Positions 11,701 through 23,400 of a DNA stretch of 64,000 bases are shown here, piece by piece (the first letter of the stretch is position 1; each line of letters begins with the position of its first letter). Location of the stretch: NCBI GenBank assembly GCA_030268105.1, contig BSDZ01000116.1, positions 1,240,001 through 1,304,000 of the forward strand, read 5' to 3'. The notes under the pieces were generated by a model, which saw nothing but the letters and a program-made list of their open reading frames with translations, did no database searches and had not been told where the DNA came from. Both the position numbers and the translations under genes were made by a program. The stretch is from Volvox africanus. Its lineage: Eukaryota; Chlorophyta; Chlorophyceae; Chlamydomonadales; Volvocaceae.

Positions 11701-14700
11701 GTTAGTGGCCGCTGGCCTCAGAATCAGGCCCCCGTCGCAAATGCGTCGTAAATATACAATCCCAGTCGCACATACACACACATACACACACATACACGCA
11801 CATACACACACACCTGCCCCCCGCCCCTCTCCCTCTAATCAGTGCCTGTCTAGAGTACCTTCACGTCAGCAACCAGCACCCCCACATCCTCCAGCTGCAC
11901 GACTGGCACGCCGCCGCCGCCGCCTTGTTGTTTTGGGAGGTTTACAACCCTGGAGCGGTCAATTCGAGGACCCGGGTGATGCTGACCATACATAACATGG
12001 AAAACACGGGTGCGACGACAGCGGGGTGGAGAGGGGAAAGAGGCGTGGGGAGAGAGGGGAAAGGGGGAAGCGGGAGGGGAAGGGGGGGAAAGAGGGGAGG
12101 GGGAAGGGGATGTTCAATTTCGTAAGTGGTTGTGTTGCACTTCCCGATTTGATCCCGCACCCCCTCTCCTCTCTCCCCCACCCGCATCACGGTGGTTTGT
12201 AATTGTACTTCGGGTTTTAGGATCTCGTTAGCCTCGTTATCAGGCCTTGTGTATTGGTTTCCCCCATTCCCCCCCCCTCCCCCCCCCCACCACTCAGGAG
12301 AATGCCGTCAAGATGAGTTCTTCTTCACGGGCATGGCCGGTGAGCCGTTCGCTTCCATTGATAAGGCCCTGGACGAGCGAACCATCGGCCACAACCCGGA
12401 GCGCCTAAACCTGATGAAGGTACGCAACGCCGTACTAATGCCGTATAACGATGATGACAATCATGGGATTATGATGGCGTTAACATGATGATTAAATACT
12501 TATGATGACATGTTGTCCAAAATGAGGCAAACTGGAAAAACGGTACATATGTAACAATAACGGTAACAACTTAGGGTAGACATAACTGTTTTGTGTCAGA
12601 ATTGGCAAGTGGCAGCGTACACGCACTTCGGAGCCTCCAACACAACACACGTTTTGCTATTACGTTGAACACTTATCAGTTGTCAGTTGTTACGGTAATC
12701 TGACAGGATAACGAACTCGTCCACTTCGCCTTTGATCATCAAATTCATCATGTCCATCACTTCTCGACTAACCAACGGACCTCATAACCAATACCTTACT
12801 GTCACTTTCCATCGTCTCATTCCTTCCGTTGCATAGGATTAACCGGTTTAACATATTGGGTTTTGTTAAGTGTCAGGATCTCTTGAATACGTGAGTGATA
12901 TTGTTTTCGGTTTTACCTGTCGTACGCTCGTACGTTCGTACAGGGCGGCATCGTGTACTCCAACGCAATCACAACGGTGTCTCCCACTTACGCCAATGAG
13001 GTGCTCAATGGCGGCGCGGCGGGCTGGCTTCGGAGCACATTTGCACGGCCCGAGGTGGGGGGGGAGGTGGGACAAGTTTTTGTGTCTGTAAGGGGGCCTC
13101 AGGGGGTTGGGGCGGGCGGAGAGACGAGGGAATTCAGCAATTTGGAGATTTGGGTGAAGGGGCAGTGTGTGCAATACACATTAAAACCGGGACAAGCAAA
13201 AACGCCGCCATCGAAAGTGGGCTAAGATGCATACGGGGAGGGGAGGGGAAGGGAGGGGAGATGTGTTGTAGGATGAAGATGTACGATTGAGGTAATGAAC
13301 CAAGGGATTATATCGAGTGGGGTGGAGGTACGGTGTGTTTCGGTTTGTCACCTGTACATCTAGGTGGTTCCGCCGCTGCACTGTTTGCGGACCACCCCAA
13401 CCACGACCCTGCTGCCCTCCGCTCCAAAACCCCTCCCCCGCCCCCGCCCGCCTCAGCTCCGCTCCAAGTTTCACGGCATCTTGAACGGCATTGACATTGA
13501 GGAGTGGGACCCCGCCACTGACCCACTGCTTCCCGCCAATTACGACGCCGAGCGGGCGGGGGGAAAGGCGCTGTGCAAGAAGTTTTTGCAGCAGGTGTGG
13601 AGAGGGTGGGGTGGACGCATTGACGAGAGACCCGTAGGTAGCTGGTAGATCGTACTGCTGCTGTTGATGATGAGAAGTACTACAACTATGACCAATTCAC
13701 AACGACCAACCACCACCAACTACCGCCACGACCCAGTGATATCACCCACCCATGGTAGGGTGCGAAGGGAAGGAAGGTCGGAGGGGGGGGGTCGGGAGGG
13801 TAAATATGGAGAATGCATACACATACACACACATACACACACATGCACACACACGCGCCATACCCTGGTTATGTGTTAGTCAAAACACACCTTCGCGGGC
13901 TCCCCCCACACCTTCCCCCCACACCTAACCGAACCAACCATTGATTCCAGCATTGATTTCACCCCATCCGGTCAACCCTTCCCCCCCCCCCACCCACCAA
14001 ACACACACACAGGGCCTGGGTTTGGCTGTGGACGAGCATAAGCCCCTGGTGGCGGTCGTGAGTCGCCTGGTTCCCCAGAAGGGCATTCACTTGATCAAGG
14101 CCGCCCTTTTCCGTACAGTGGAGCGGGGGGGCCAGTTCGTACTGCTGGGCTCGGGGCACTCTGATCCGGTGTTTCGGAGCCTCGCAGACGGCCAGTTTAA
14201 GGACCACCCCGACTGCAGGTACGACTGGAGGCGTGTGTGTATGTGCGTGTGTATTGTTGAGGGTTGGTATTAGTGGTGGTGAGGTGTGCTTTGCGAGCGA
14301 GCGATGGGCGTGGGTTTGTGCGCGTCTGGGTATGATTTCTGGTCCAATTTGAAGTTGCCATGCCGTACACATGCAGGTGTGGACAGTAGTAGACGTCCAC
14401 ACCCTACCTGATTGTCTGAAGATGCTGTCGTACGATGAACGAAGTTGTACTGTCGTGCAAAACGAAAAACGTCCACAGGCTCAAGATCATGTACAGCGAG
14501 CGTCTTGCACACCAGATATATGCAGCGGCGGATGTTGTTGTCGTACCGTCCATGTTTGAGCCATGTGGCTTGACACAGATGATCGCGCTGCGGTACGGTG
14601 CCGTACCTGTCGTACGCAGGTAAGAAGCGCTGCATTCAAGGGGTGGGGCGATGGAACTCTTAGCGAGGCCTTTTGAAAAATCATATCCTTTTCGAAACGC

Positions 14701-15368
14701 CTCTACATGCAGAAAAGAAGGCTGGGTTAGGCAGGGACTTGTATCTCCTCAACTCCTAAGTTCTGAATGTCCGGCAATAGTCAACTGCGGTCAACCAGCA
14801 GAACCTCACTTTCACAACAACAACAAGAAGTTTTGAAAAAAACAGCAATAGTGAAGAAATGTGTTTTGCAAAAATCCACGCACTATAATTAGGTCGCACC
14901 CGCACTCCCCTTGCTGCCCAGTGCCTCCCCGCATGGCGTAACCCCCTATGTACTTCCGTACGTTTCCTGATTAGGACGGGTGGTCTGGCGGATACGGTAT
15001 TTGATGTGGATGGTTCCGGAGCGGCGCCCACCGGGTCGCGTAATGGCTACACCTTTGACGGCGCCGACGACGGCTCATTGTACGGCGCGCTGGATCGCGC
15101 GTTGCAGCTGTACGAGCAACAACCATCTCGCTGGTCGTCGCTTTCCCGCGAGAATATGCGGCTGGATGTCAGGTGGGTGGCAAAAGTGCGACACCAGCCA
15201 TGTGTACGTGTTTAAGGGTTACAGGTTGGTGGGGGTGGGAAGGGGGGATCGGCGGCACTCCTGGGGCCCCAGCGGCCCATTAACCTGACTGATATGCTTA
15301 ATATGGTCGGAACCCTAAGTGCCCTCTTTGCTACGGCGAGGGAGACCTTTGTCATCCTTTGATTCACC

Positions 15369-15414
<46 letters not shown>

Positions 15415-15499
15415 CCTCCCCCTCCCCATCCTCCCCCGCAGTTGGGCCAAATCCGCCAAGAGCTACGTGGAGGTGTACCGCTCCATTGCTGCAGCCTAG
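8732..15499 (+). CDS. Starch synthase, GT5, SSIII/SSIV-like (about 16 exons)
   Basis: The enzyme transfers glucose from ADP-glucose to growing alpha-1,4-glucan chains, normally in the plastid. Resolved exons: 8732-8848, 8932-9048, 9637-9729, 9987-10163, 10407-10587, 11029-11136, 11442-11487, 11843-12009, 12298-12419, 12944-13054, 13457-13594, 14013-14218, 14479-14619, 14975-15172, 15442-15499; phases agree and give about 659 aa. Exon 1 (39 residues, R/K/S/A-rich, no Glu) looks like a transit peptide; exon 2 is a coiled coil ([20 protein letters not shown]), as in SSIV-type enzymes. The catalytic part shows [11 protein letters not shown] plus VGGLGDVV (substrate loop split by an intron), [27 protein letters not shown], the FEPCGLTQM nucleotide-sugar motif and TGGLADTV. 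Exon 1 could be read in another frame with an acceptor at 8897, and one small exon between 9049 and 9636 is possible. Fourteen or more introns disrupt it, all GT-AG. Confidence 0.9.
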
Positions 15500-15673
15500 G
15501 GACCATCTCGGCCTCGCTGGTAGAGCCTCCAGCAGGCCCCCCTCTCCCCTGGCCCCTACTTTGCCGTACTATTATTACCACTATTATTAACACCACCAAC
15601 CAATATCATCAGCAGCAGTACCACGGGCAGTACACGGAAAGAAATACGGGTTCATGTGCTCACACATGCGACA

Positions 15674-15678
15674 TGTAA
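15674..15678 (+). promoter_or_regulatory. UGUAA-type polyadenylation signal candidate
   Basis: TGTAA lies 175 bases past the starch synthase stop and just before an AT-rich stretch. UGUAA is the usual poly(A) signal of chlorophyte algae. An AATAAA-like string follows some 15 bases later, so the assignment is not exclusive. Confidence 0.45.
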
Positions 15679-15699
15679 ATATGTTACAATAAAGCAATA

Positions 15700-16860
15700 A
15701 TATTGATACCCCTTTGCTTTATATACCGCTGTATCAGCATCCGGAAATCGTGCAAAGCCGAGAGGGGTGGTGAGGGCAAGTAGGAGGAGGAAGGGGTGAA
15801 AGAGAGAGGGGTTGAAGTCCCGTGAAGGAGACATCGACTATGACGGCGACGACTAAGGCTTTGCGTTTGGTGGTGGTATATAGCGTGCAATAAATTGAAG
15901 GGGGAGAGGGCGTGGGATGGGAAATGCCGTTGCCCTAAGTGTTACGAAACGAAACACAGCACAAACACGTGTGAATGAGTAGTTAACGGGCGTATAGTAT
16001 TGCACGCGTCCAAAACACACACACGCGCTCTCCATCACTGATAACGCCACAAGTGCCGTCGAACTTCCCCCCCATGCCGATGAGGTGGCGGGTGGGCGCG
16101 TTGTAATACCCGCCGGCTGGCATCCTGGATTTTTGCCTTATGCCAACAGCAATCGAGAAACAGCACGGCTCGGTTGGGAAGTGGGTGGACCAATGGCCTG
16201 CCTTCTGCAGAGTGCATCTTACCGTTTTCTTTAAAGACGAAAATGCCTCAAAATTTTCCGTTTCAGTTGCCGTACAGCTCCAGATGTCTGAAATAATATT
16301 TACGTGGTGCGGGTTTGGATATGGGGGCCCTATGGGGGATGCTAACGGCTTTTGGATTGTGAGGGCGGTTAGTTTACCTCCACCAGAGGGGGGTCCTATT
16401 GGTGAAGTGGCGAGTGAGTGAGTGGACTTGACCATGTTATATCCCTCCTCCTTACCTGACCATTTAAATGCACATACGCATATACACACAAATACACATA
16501 AATACACACAAATACACATACACAAATACACACACATGTGCACATGAACGCTGGAGCCGTGCTTCAAACTCTGCTGACGTCACATGCTGTGAGCTGCGAA
16601 TGAGGGCCACAGAAAGGCCAGTGGTCAACTCCCAGGGGAGATCCAAAGTTGTTTTGAAGCTCAAATTTGAAGCTCTAATCCGGTGAAGCCAACTCATCTT
16701 TCCGGAGGAAGCTGGTGGAGCTTAATAGGCCGAACTTCTTAGAGCACTCTTCATAGCTGACCTGACATTCAAGGCTTGATAAGCCCGGCGTCTGTTTGGT
16801 CGGTTTCCAGTCTTGGAAAAAGGGGCCGGGGTGCAATAAACGTTTTACATGGAAAGGAAT

Positions 16861-16898
<38 letters not shown>

Positions 16899-17487
16899 GT
16901 ACATGTATACATATATACATATATACATATAATAACATTACTTCTGTATTTGTTTCAGTGTTGGACGGCATATTTTCATTGTGGGGGTCAGCAGCAGTGG
17001 GGGTCAGCAGCAGTGGGGTCAAGCAGCAGTGGGTACTCCTTCGGCAGTGCTTGGTGTCTTGGTGTGAGCGGTCATGGAGCCTGGGGCTCAGTAGGGTTTG
17101 GGCACTTTCTGTCGTGAGTCGGCAAGCTTTCCTAGCTAGGCACATAGTTCCTCACTGTCGCATGTCTGCCCTGCCGTGCATCCCTGTCCATCTAGGTGCC
17201 TGCGGCAAGAGATCTCCTTGGCTGGTGAACAGCAGGTCGCAGGGTCATCTCGCTTCTTGCCCCCTTCATGTGACCCTAAGGAGTACAGCTCCTCCCGAGT
17301 ACAGCTCCTCCCTCACCCTGTTACGTTGGTTGAGTTGGCAGAGGCCTTTGAGCTCCGGAGTGCTTGGTGTTGGTGCTGTCCATCGTCGCTGTGCCGGGTA
17401 GTGCTACAGGAGCGGGTGAGCAGGCCAGCCCTCATGAGTCTGGTTCTGTTGGATGGTTTCTTCGTAGTGGTTGTGCATCAGGCAGTC
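15700..17487. other. Intergenic; microsatellites, no gene recognised
   Basis: No exon or family could be supported. (ACACAT)n runs lie near 16468-16540, and (AC)n followed by (AT)n near 16860-16930. Frames between 16.8 and 17.8 kb are long on the plus strand but have no recognisable domain, and they are crossed by the solo LTR at 17493. Confidence 0.5.
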
Positions 17488-17607
17488 TGGAGTGTAGTAT
17501 CCTGGGGTATCTACGGGTAGTGTCAAAGATTGGGCCGTCGACGGTCATCTTCCGATCGGGCCTTTGTAGGCCGACACAACAGAGATGGAGGCCGATACAA
17601 CATGGAG
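17488..17607 (-). mobile_element. 110-bp solo LTR of a miniature (TRIM/SMART-like) element with TSD
   Basis: The element occupies 17493-17602 and is flanked by the direct repeat TGGAG (17488-17492 and 17603-17607). Read on the minus strand it begins TGTTGTATC and ends ATACTACA, the TG...CA termini of an LTR. It shares almost its whole length with the element at 37531-37630, but has a roughly 10-bp extension near one end (GATGGAGGCC region). LTRs near 100 bp are typical of terminal-repeat retrotransposons in miniature; no internal domain is present, so this is a solo LTR. Confidence 0.85.
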
Positions 17608-18160
17608 GACCCTCTTGTGGGTTTAGGAGGAGCTTGCGTTCTCTCTTGTTGCCTCTCTTGGTGTTTGTTTTAATTCTTTCTTCAGGCCCGTGTTGCCAGG
17701 CTCTGGTCCTGCCACATGTGTGCCTGCCTGGCAATGTGTGCTTGCGTGCGGGAGGGATTGAGGATTGCGCCTTCGCTATGGTTCGGCCCGGGTAGGGGCC
17801 CCTGGCACTCGTATGTGCCGTTTGTGCACAGCAAGCCGCCCACAGTGTACCAACCAATTCATTCATATGAAAGTATACACACATACACACACGTATGCAT
17901 GCAATACAGGGATAACCATGTGCCATATTGCAATGCCACATGACTTCTCACAACCTCTTCTTGTGATGATCCGTGTCTCTCCCCTCTTCCATTAAGCAGC
18001 TCTCTCAAACCCTTCACAACTCCATCCACCCCGGCGTGTGGGAGAACTGCGCCATTCATAATTGGCGAAAAGCCATGGCCCATTTTTTTGATAAAAATTG
18101 AGGGTAGAATTTAAGTGCCTTTTTAGGATTTAAACAATTGATTCACAAGACGCTTCAAAC
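17608..18160. other. No gene recognised
   Basis: Sequence to the right of the mini-LTR has open frames without recognisable domains and a short ACACAT repeat near 17875-17900. The composition becomes strongly AT-rich from about 18060. Confidence 0.45.
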
Positions 18161-18163
18161 TGG

Positions 18164-18425
18164 CGCAAAAAAACCCTGGGTCGGGAGTTAATGAACTATG
18201 TACACGATTACGGTCGCAAAGTAGGTTGCAGAATAGGTACGGTTGCTAGTATGAGCTTTCAGAGTCGAGGAATTTATGAAAAAATGGGTTATAAAGTTAA
18301 CTTTGCACGTTATGGCTACGTTAATAGTTCTTCTTGTTTATTTTACGAGGAATTTATTTCTACGTTGCAAGCATGGCTTTGGAGCAGCACTGCAAGAAGA
18401 ACTTGGGATGCCTCCGGACGAAATT
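18164..18425 (+). pseudogene. GNAT acetyltransferase fragment, bacterial-type
   Basis: The frame through 18170-18351 encodes the C-terminal half of a GNAT domain: GRELMNYVHDYGRKVGC (helix following the acetyl-CoA loop), then SFQSRGIYEKMGYKV, the characteristic S-F-Q-A/S-x-x-FYEK-GY motif before the last strands. The N-terminal half with the start is missing, and the last strand (SSSCLFY) is followed by a shift: FTRNL, which would complete the domain, is in the +1 frame. The segment is much more AT-rich than nearby genes. GNATs of this type are common in bacteria, so a transferred or organelle/endosymbiont-derived fragment is possible but unproven. Confidence 0.6.
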
Positions 18426-18829
18426 AAGACACATATCCTTGCTGTTGGGGATATTGTTGTGCAATTAAAGCCTGGTAGTGGCGGTAGGCGATATGTTTTT
18501 GAAGTAGGAATAAAAGATAGAATTTAACGCAATACTACGAAACGCACGTGCCATCTTTGGGCATTTGGTAATGCCTCCTTTCGTATTATTTTGTACATAC
18601 TGGATAAATGGTTTGTCGATATTTAGAAGTATCCTCCTAAATTAATGCATGTGACTATCCATATGTGGAAAGATCAAGGAGTTATACCTGAAAAGGTTAG
18701 TAGTTCTGATACTACAACCGATGAATCACAACTTGCCAATCTTATTTATCAAAAAAATCAACAAACCCTACACAACTGTTGGGTGTTCCCTTTCGGATAG
18801 GTATCTCAAAATAATGCAGTCTTGTGTAC

Positions 18830-20003
18830 AAGCTCCCTAAATTCATGCTCGAGCTATCAACAATCCTGAACTTTTCGGTGGCAACACCAGCTCATCAGGC
18901 CAAGGTCAGAGAAGTAAGCAGAGGAGTAAGTCCAACGCCACGTGGTACTACTGCGGTAAGCCAGGCCACTTCATCGGAGTGTGCAAGAAGCTTCTGGCGG
19001 ATCAACAGCAACAAAACAATGGTCGCGCTGGGGGCAACCTTCAGCGCAGGGAGCCCACCAAAATGGTGTATGCTGTTGGAAGTGAATCACCAAGTACAGA
19101 GCGCTTGTCGGTGAACTGAATTACCTGGCGACGAGCACAAGACCAGATATCGTGCAGGCAATAAGCGTTCTGGCGCGCATTATGAGCAAACCATCTAAGG
19201 TTCACACGGGCTTGGCTTTGGGGGTGCTTCGATATTTGGCAGGTACCAAGGAGCTCGGACTATGCTTTGGTGGAGATGGCGATCTAGCCATGGTGAGCTA
19301 CAGCGATTCTGACTGGGCTGGAGATCCAGCCACTCGGAGATCCACAACCGGCTACGTGTTTCTACTAGGCGGAGCAGCTATCAGCTGGAACAGCGAAATG
19401 CAGCGCACAGTGGCAGTCTCATCAGTGAAGGCGGAGTACCATGCCACGGCAGCTGCAGTATGGGAGGCGCTTTGACTTCGCAGTATCGGAGGCTTTGACT
19501 TTGCAGTATCGGAGTCTCGGGGAATGAAGTTGCCCTGTCTCACTGTTCGACGGATGATATGGTGGCAGATGTGCTGACTAAGGCACTTGGAGAGATCAAA
19601 TTTAGGAAGTGCATTATGGTAATGGGGTTGCTGAGTAAGCATTCGGGTTTTGCTTGGGGCGAGCTCGTTAGGCTGAGTTTTTGGTTTTCAGAAGGGTTTC
19701 TGATTGTAGTCATTTTTCTATCCCTTGTTGTTAGAAACGTCTCGAGGGGGCGTGTTATGAAGTGATGTATCAGTTGGATATAAGCGATCCCTTCTAGCAA
19801 CAATCGTGCTGTAGCTGTACCCAGCAGTACGCTATCGACTCGCGCTCGTCCAATTTGTAGTGCTGTATGCGCGAGTATTTGTGCCAACTCCGTAGCGAAC
19901 AATTCAGTCTTCTTTTGGCTATCAGATACTATGTAACGATTACTTTCTCGTAACATCATCAGGCTTTCTAATGTCTGATAGCTCATGTTGAAAGGAGTTA
20001 TCA
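18830..20003 (+). mobile_element. Ty1/copia relic: gag end fused to RNase H, plus 3' LTR
   Basis: The left part encodes the end of Gag with a zinc knuckle, YYCGKPGHFIGVC, in which the first Cys has become Trp (TGG at 18943). At about 19085 it jumps to the end of reverse transcriptase (KYRALVGELNYLATS), so protease, integrase and most of RT are deleted. Residues from 19152 to 19475 form a copia RNase H with YSDSDWAGD, RRSTTGYVF and SSVKAEY. A short duplication near 19476-19515 precedes the last segment (CSTDDMVADVLTKAL). A purine tract and GAGGGGGCG precede the LTR. Confidence 0.85.
19753..20003 (+). repeat. 3' LTR of the copia relic (about 250 bp)
   Basis: It starts TGTTATGA directly after the polypurine stretch and probably ends TTATCA. 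A second, diverged copy lies at about 37166-37390 on the minus strand, which supports the 5' boundary; the 3' boundary is less certain. Confidence 0.65.
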
Positions 20004-20079
20004 TTATGAAAAAATCCAGGTCACGGCCCTACCAATAATCCTTTCTTCCGGCATACTCTCTTCCTGCGGATAAAGTGAA

Positions 20080-20372
20080 ATGGAAGAATGGGAGGAGGAG
20101 AAAAAACCACATAAAATTGCTCATGGGGGGACTGGACCACTAGATATACAACGTAGGAAACTAGAACGTGAACTTAATATTGATAAAAATGTGGAGTTTA
20201 TTGGATGGATAAATGATAACAAAGTATTTTTAAAATTGTAGATATTTTTTGCATCCCCTCCGTTTTCAATACTTTTTGTCCAACCATCGATAATCTTGAG
20301 CTTGTACGGCATCTCTTCGTAAGCGTGGAGTTATCGATGAAATATGAGGAAGTAGTTCATATATTGCTTTGA
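20080..20372 (+). pseudogene. GT4-like glycosyltransferase fragment, frameshifted
   Basis: The first frame encodes GTGPLDIQRRKLERELNI followed by DKNVEFIGWINDN, resembling the GxGP...L...NVxFxGW region of GT4 enzymes. A one-base shift near 20232 continues in the next frame as KIVDIFCIPSVFNTF, resembling the D-x-F-x-x-PS-x-x-E motif. The conserved Glu is not seen and the sequence then degenerates. Like the GNAT fragment on the other side of the copia relic it is AT-rich and of bacterial flavour. Match is by motif only. Confidence 0.45.
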
Positions 20373-20404
20373 TGTTTTTGGCTGCTACTGCCTCTTCTGA
20401 TGAA

Positions 20405-20480
20405 ATTTCTTCACCGTTGCGACAAGCAGCAGCAGCAGCAGCAGCAGTAGCAGCAGTAGCAGCAGTAGCAGCAGCAATCT
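20405..20480. repeat. (CAG)n/(CAGTAG)n microsatellite
   Basis: Runs of CAG interrupted by TAG, giving poly-Ala frames that are not interpreted as coding. Confidence 0.9.
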
Positions 20481-23400
20481 CCCTCCAGCATCATGTCAAA
20501 AATACGATGTCCTGTTGCTTCAATAGGCCCAGGAAAGGACCCGACAGAGAGAAAGACGGACGGACCGGTGTATGTCCTTCCGCGTTTGGCTCACTGCAGA
20601 CCTCCCCATGCAGCTGCAATATCCTGGAATCCAACACTGCCTCTCCGCGTCCCCCAAAACAAGCATACACACAGCCCTTCCCTCTTTTATCATCCCAAAC
20701 CCACCCGACCCCACCAGTGCAGCACCTCTCATATGTGGTTCCGGAGCGGCTGTCCGCTCATCACCGCTCCGACACACAAAATGATAAAGAGGGTTCAGCA
20801 GCAACATGTATGTCACTAACAACCCAAGGTGTTGCTCATTGAGTTTAAGGAGCCCTCTTACGTAATCTATCAATAGTTACATGGCCTAGGAGGCAACCAT
20901 ACGAAGCCACCAACCAAGCACTCGTCCCACCCAGGTTGGTTCAAGCCAGCATATGATGATGGCCCTAGGCGACCTCATCCACCGCTCACCTCCCCAATGC
21001 CCCATAGCCGCTCACCGACAGGCCAATTGACAGTGATGTGACTCACGCAGGTAGAGGCGATTTGTGGGGACAGCTGAATGTGTGAAGGGCCTCATCAGGA
21101 ATCCGACGCCTCACAATCGCTCCCGCTCACCGGCCTTGCTGCGCCCATCAGCACGCAAATGCCATCCCATCCAGATGATGTCATGGGAGAACGTAACGCA
21201 CATTTGTACACCCTACGACTACCCCCTTCGCACACATACACTCACAGAAAAACCCCTCCTCTGCAGTTTCAGTCTGAGCCTTCTTGTCCAGGCTTACTGG
21301 GAAGGGGGAAGCTTTTCCCGGTCTCAATCGATGATGATAATGATGTCACGTGATTATCGCAATTTACGCAACCCAGACTCACAAGACATGGTATCAATTA
21401 ACCGCAGATGACGTCGACCCAATCCTATCGGATGTGATACAAGTGTTCACATGCCATGCATAAATGTCAACGAGGTCTCATCGCCACAGTTGATGCCTCT
21501 ACCATGAGCAGCAGTGTTACTAGCAGCAGTGGAAGCAGGAGCAGGGGCAGCAGTAAAGCTATTGCCGATTCAAGAAAACTTCACTCAATGGAAGAATGCG
21601 TTAAACCGGGCGGATAGCAAGAGGGATGGCCATAGCGTGTCGGTGTTCCACCATCCATCATCCTCACCTTCACCACCCTCTCGCTCAGGCCCCCGCTGGC
21701 CAATGCAGGGCCCAGGGAGCTGGAAGTGGCCACAGCGCTTGCCCCGTTCCTTGTGAGCCACCGGCACGCCATAGAGGTAGCAGTCACGGTTCCGGAGTGG
21801 GTGTAGGAGACAAGAAACGTACTAGGGAGCCTGTCCACAGGAAACAGGGCTCTCGTGCGTACATACACATACACGTCTTTATACCCAAGATCTGCACGAT
21901 CTAGTTCACATTACCTGAGGTATGTTTGCCTCTGCCCACCTACTTCAACAAAGTCGCCAGCTTGGTGGCACAACCGAAACCAGAGCGCCGAAGATGATTG
22001 AGCCCTTTCCTTATCGTTTCTGTGTACAGACAATTGGCGTGAACTGTGTACAACTTACTCCTACAATCTCGAAAAGCATAACACAGCAGAACAAAACGCG
22101 GTCTGACGAAAAAGCACACTTCTGCCATCATTATCATCATCATCGTCATGACTACTACGTGGCCACAGCATGACCTCCCTCCATGTCAGATAAAACGCGC
22201 TGGATAGAAACCCCTTACCACCACCTCTATTGCTGCTGCTACTTCTGTAGAATATAACAAGCCCAAGGGACTGCAGAGCCCCGCTTCTATGGTTAGAATG
22301 AAACCGAACACAAAAAACCCTCCTCTGCATCTGGCCCCCCATCATCCAGTGCATCCCTCATTCGCACCCGACCGGGCACGGGCAGCATCCCGAGATGGCT
22401 CAGCCTAAAACACATATATGCGTGGGGATGGGTGGGAATTATGTATTATGGTGGTTTTCGATGCTCCCTCTCCGCAAATCACGTTTGGCTGCTTCTGTGC
22501 TACCTTAATGAATAGAGCAATATCTGCTGGCTGGTGCGGAATTGGATTAGTCATTGATACCTAATGGAGTACGCAATTGAGAACTGAGCGGACCTTGAAG
22601 ATGGAGATAGGAAGTGAGGGATGGGAGGTGGGAGTGACGGAAGGCGGACAGGCTAGAGGCTAGAGACCTGGTACTGGGGTGTGCGCGAAGCAGCAAATCA
22701 AACCGCCACAAGCTGCCAGAGCTAGATGCCAGCGCCGGATTAGGGGGGGGCGGGACAGGAAAAGGAAGAGAGGGGAAGAGAGGAGGGCCGCGAGCTTTAT
22801 CCTCTTTCTCCTCAAAACTCCCCCCTCCAAAGTCGTTGGATGGTTAGACACCTCATGTTCTCGCCCACGAGCGGCTGAATGTGAACTAAACAGGGCGCGC
22901 CCTAATACAGACGCCATGTCAACACCGCGCCTGCAAGGTGCTGCCAGGCCTTGGGCAACCATCCTCCATCCTCCACCCACCCATCCATAACCATCCACAC
23001 ACACAAGATGCCATGGGGCGCCGCATTTAGCTCCTTTGCGTTCACGGCTGTCCCTCACCCGTGCGCGTGGTCCTGTTCCTTGTGTGAAGACACATTCCCT
23101 CCCCTCTCAACACCACACACACCCAATATCCTGACGTCCATCCGTCCGTCCGTGCCTGTGTTCGCCAGTCGAGAGAGTTAGCGTATGTGTGTGTGTGTGC
23201 ACGTGCACAGAAGAAACAGAAACCCCAAAACGCGTCGAAGAACACGCATTGGTAACTATCAAAAGACCTGCACCATCCCTCGCGAAATGAGTGATTATAA
23301 TTCATATATGGCGGTGATGTGTTTTTTTATGCTGCATGCATCATGCCGTGCGCAAACCTCCCTGCGGACCAGTGTGTAAGCATCATAAATGCCGTGTCTT

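Noticed and set aside
14377..14478. Candidate starch synthase exon starting after CATGCAG at 14376
   Set aside because: The phase leads to an immediate stop; the acceptor CCACAG at 14478 restores the conserved [15 protein letters not shown] reading.
16796..17795. Long plus-strand frames of 113-201 aa
   Set aside because: No domain recognised, frames overlap each other and are crossed by the solo LTR, so no gene is called.
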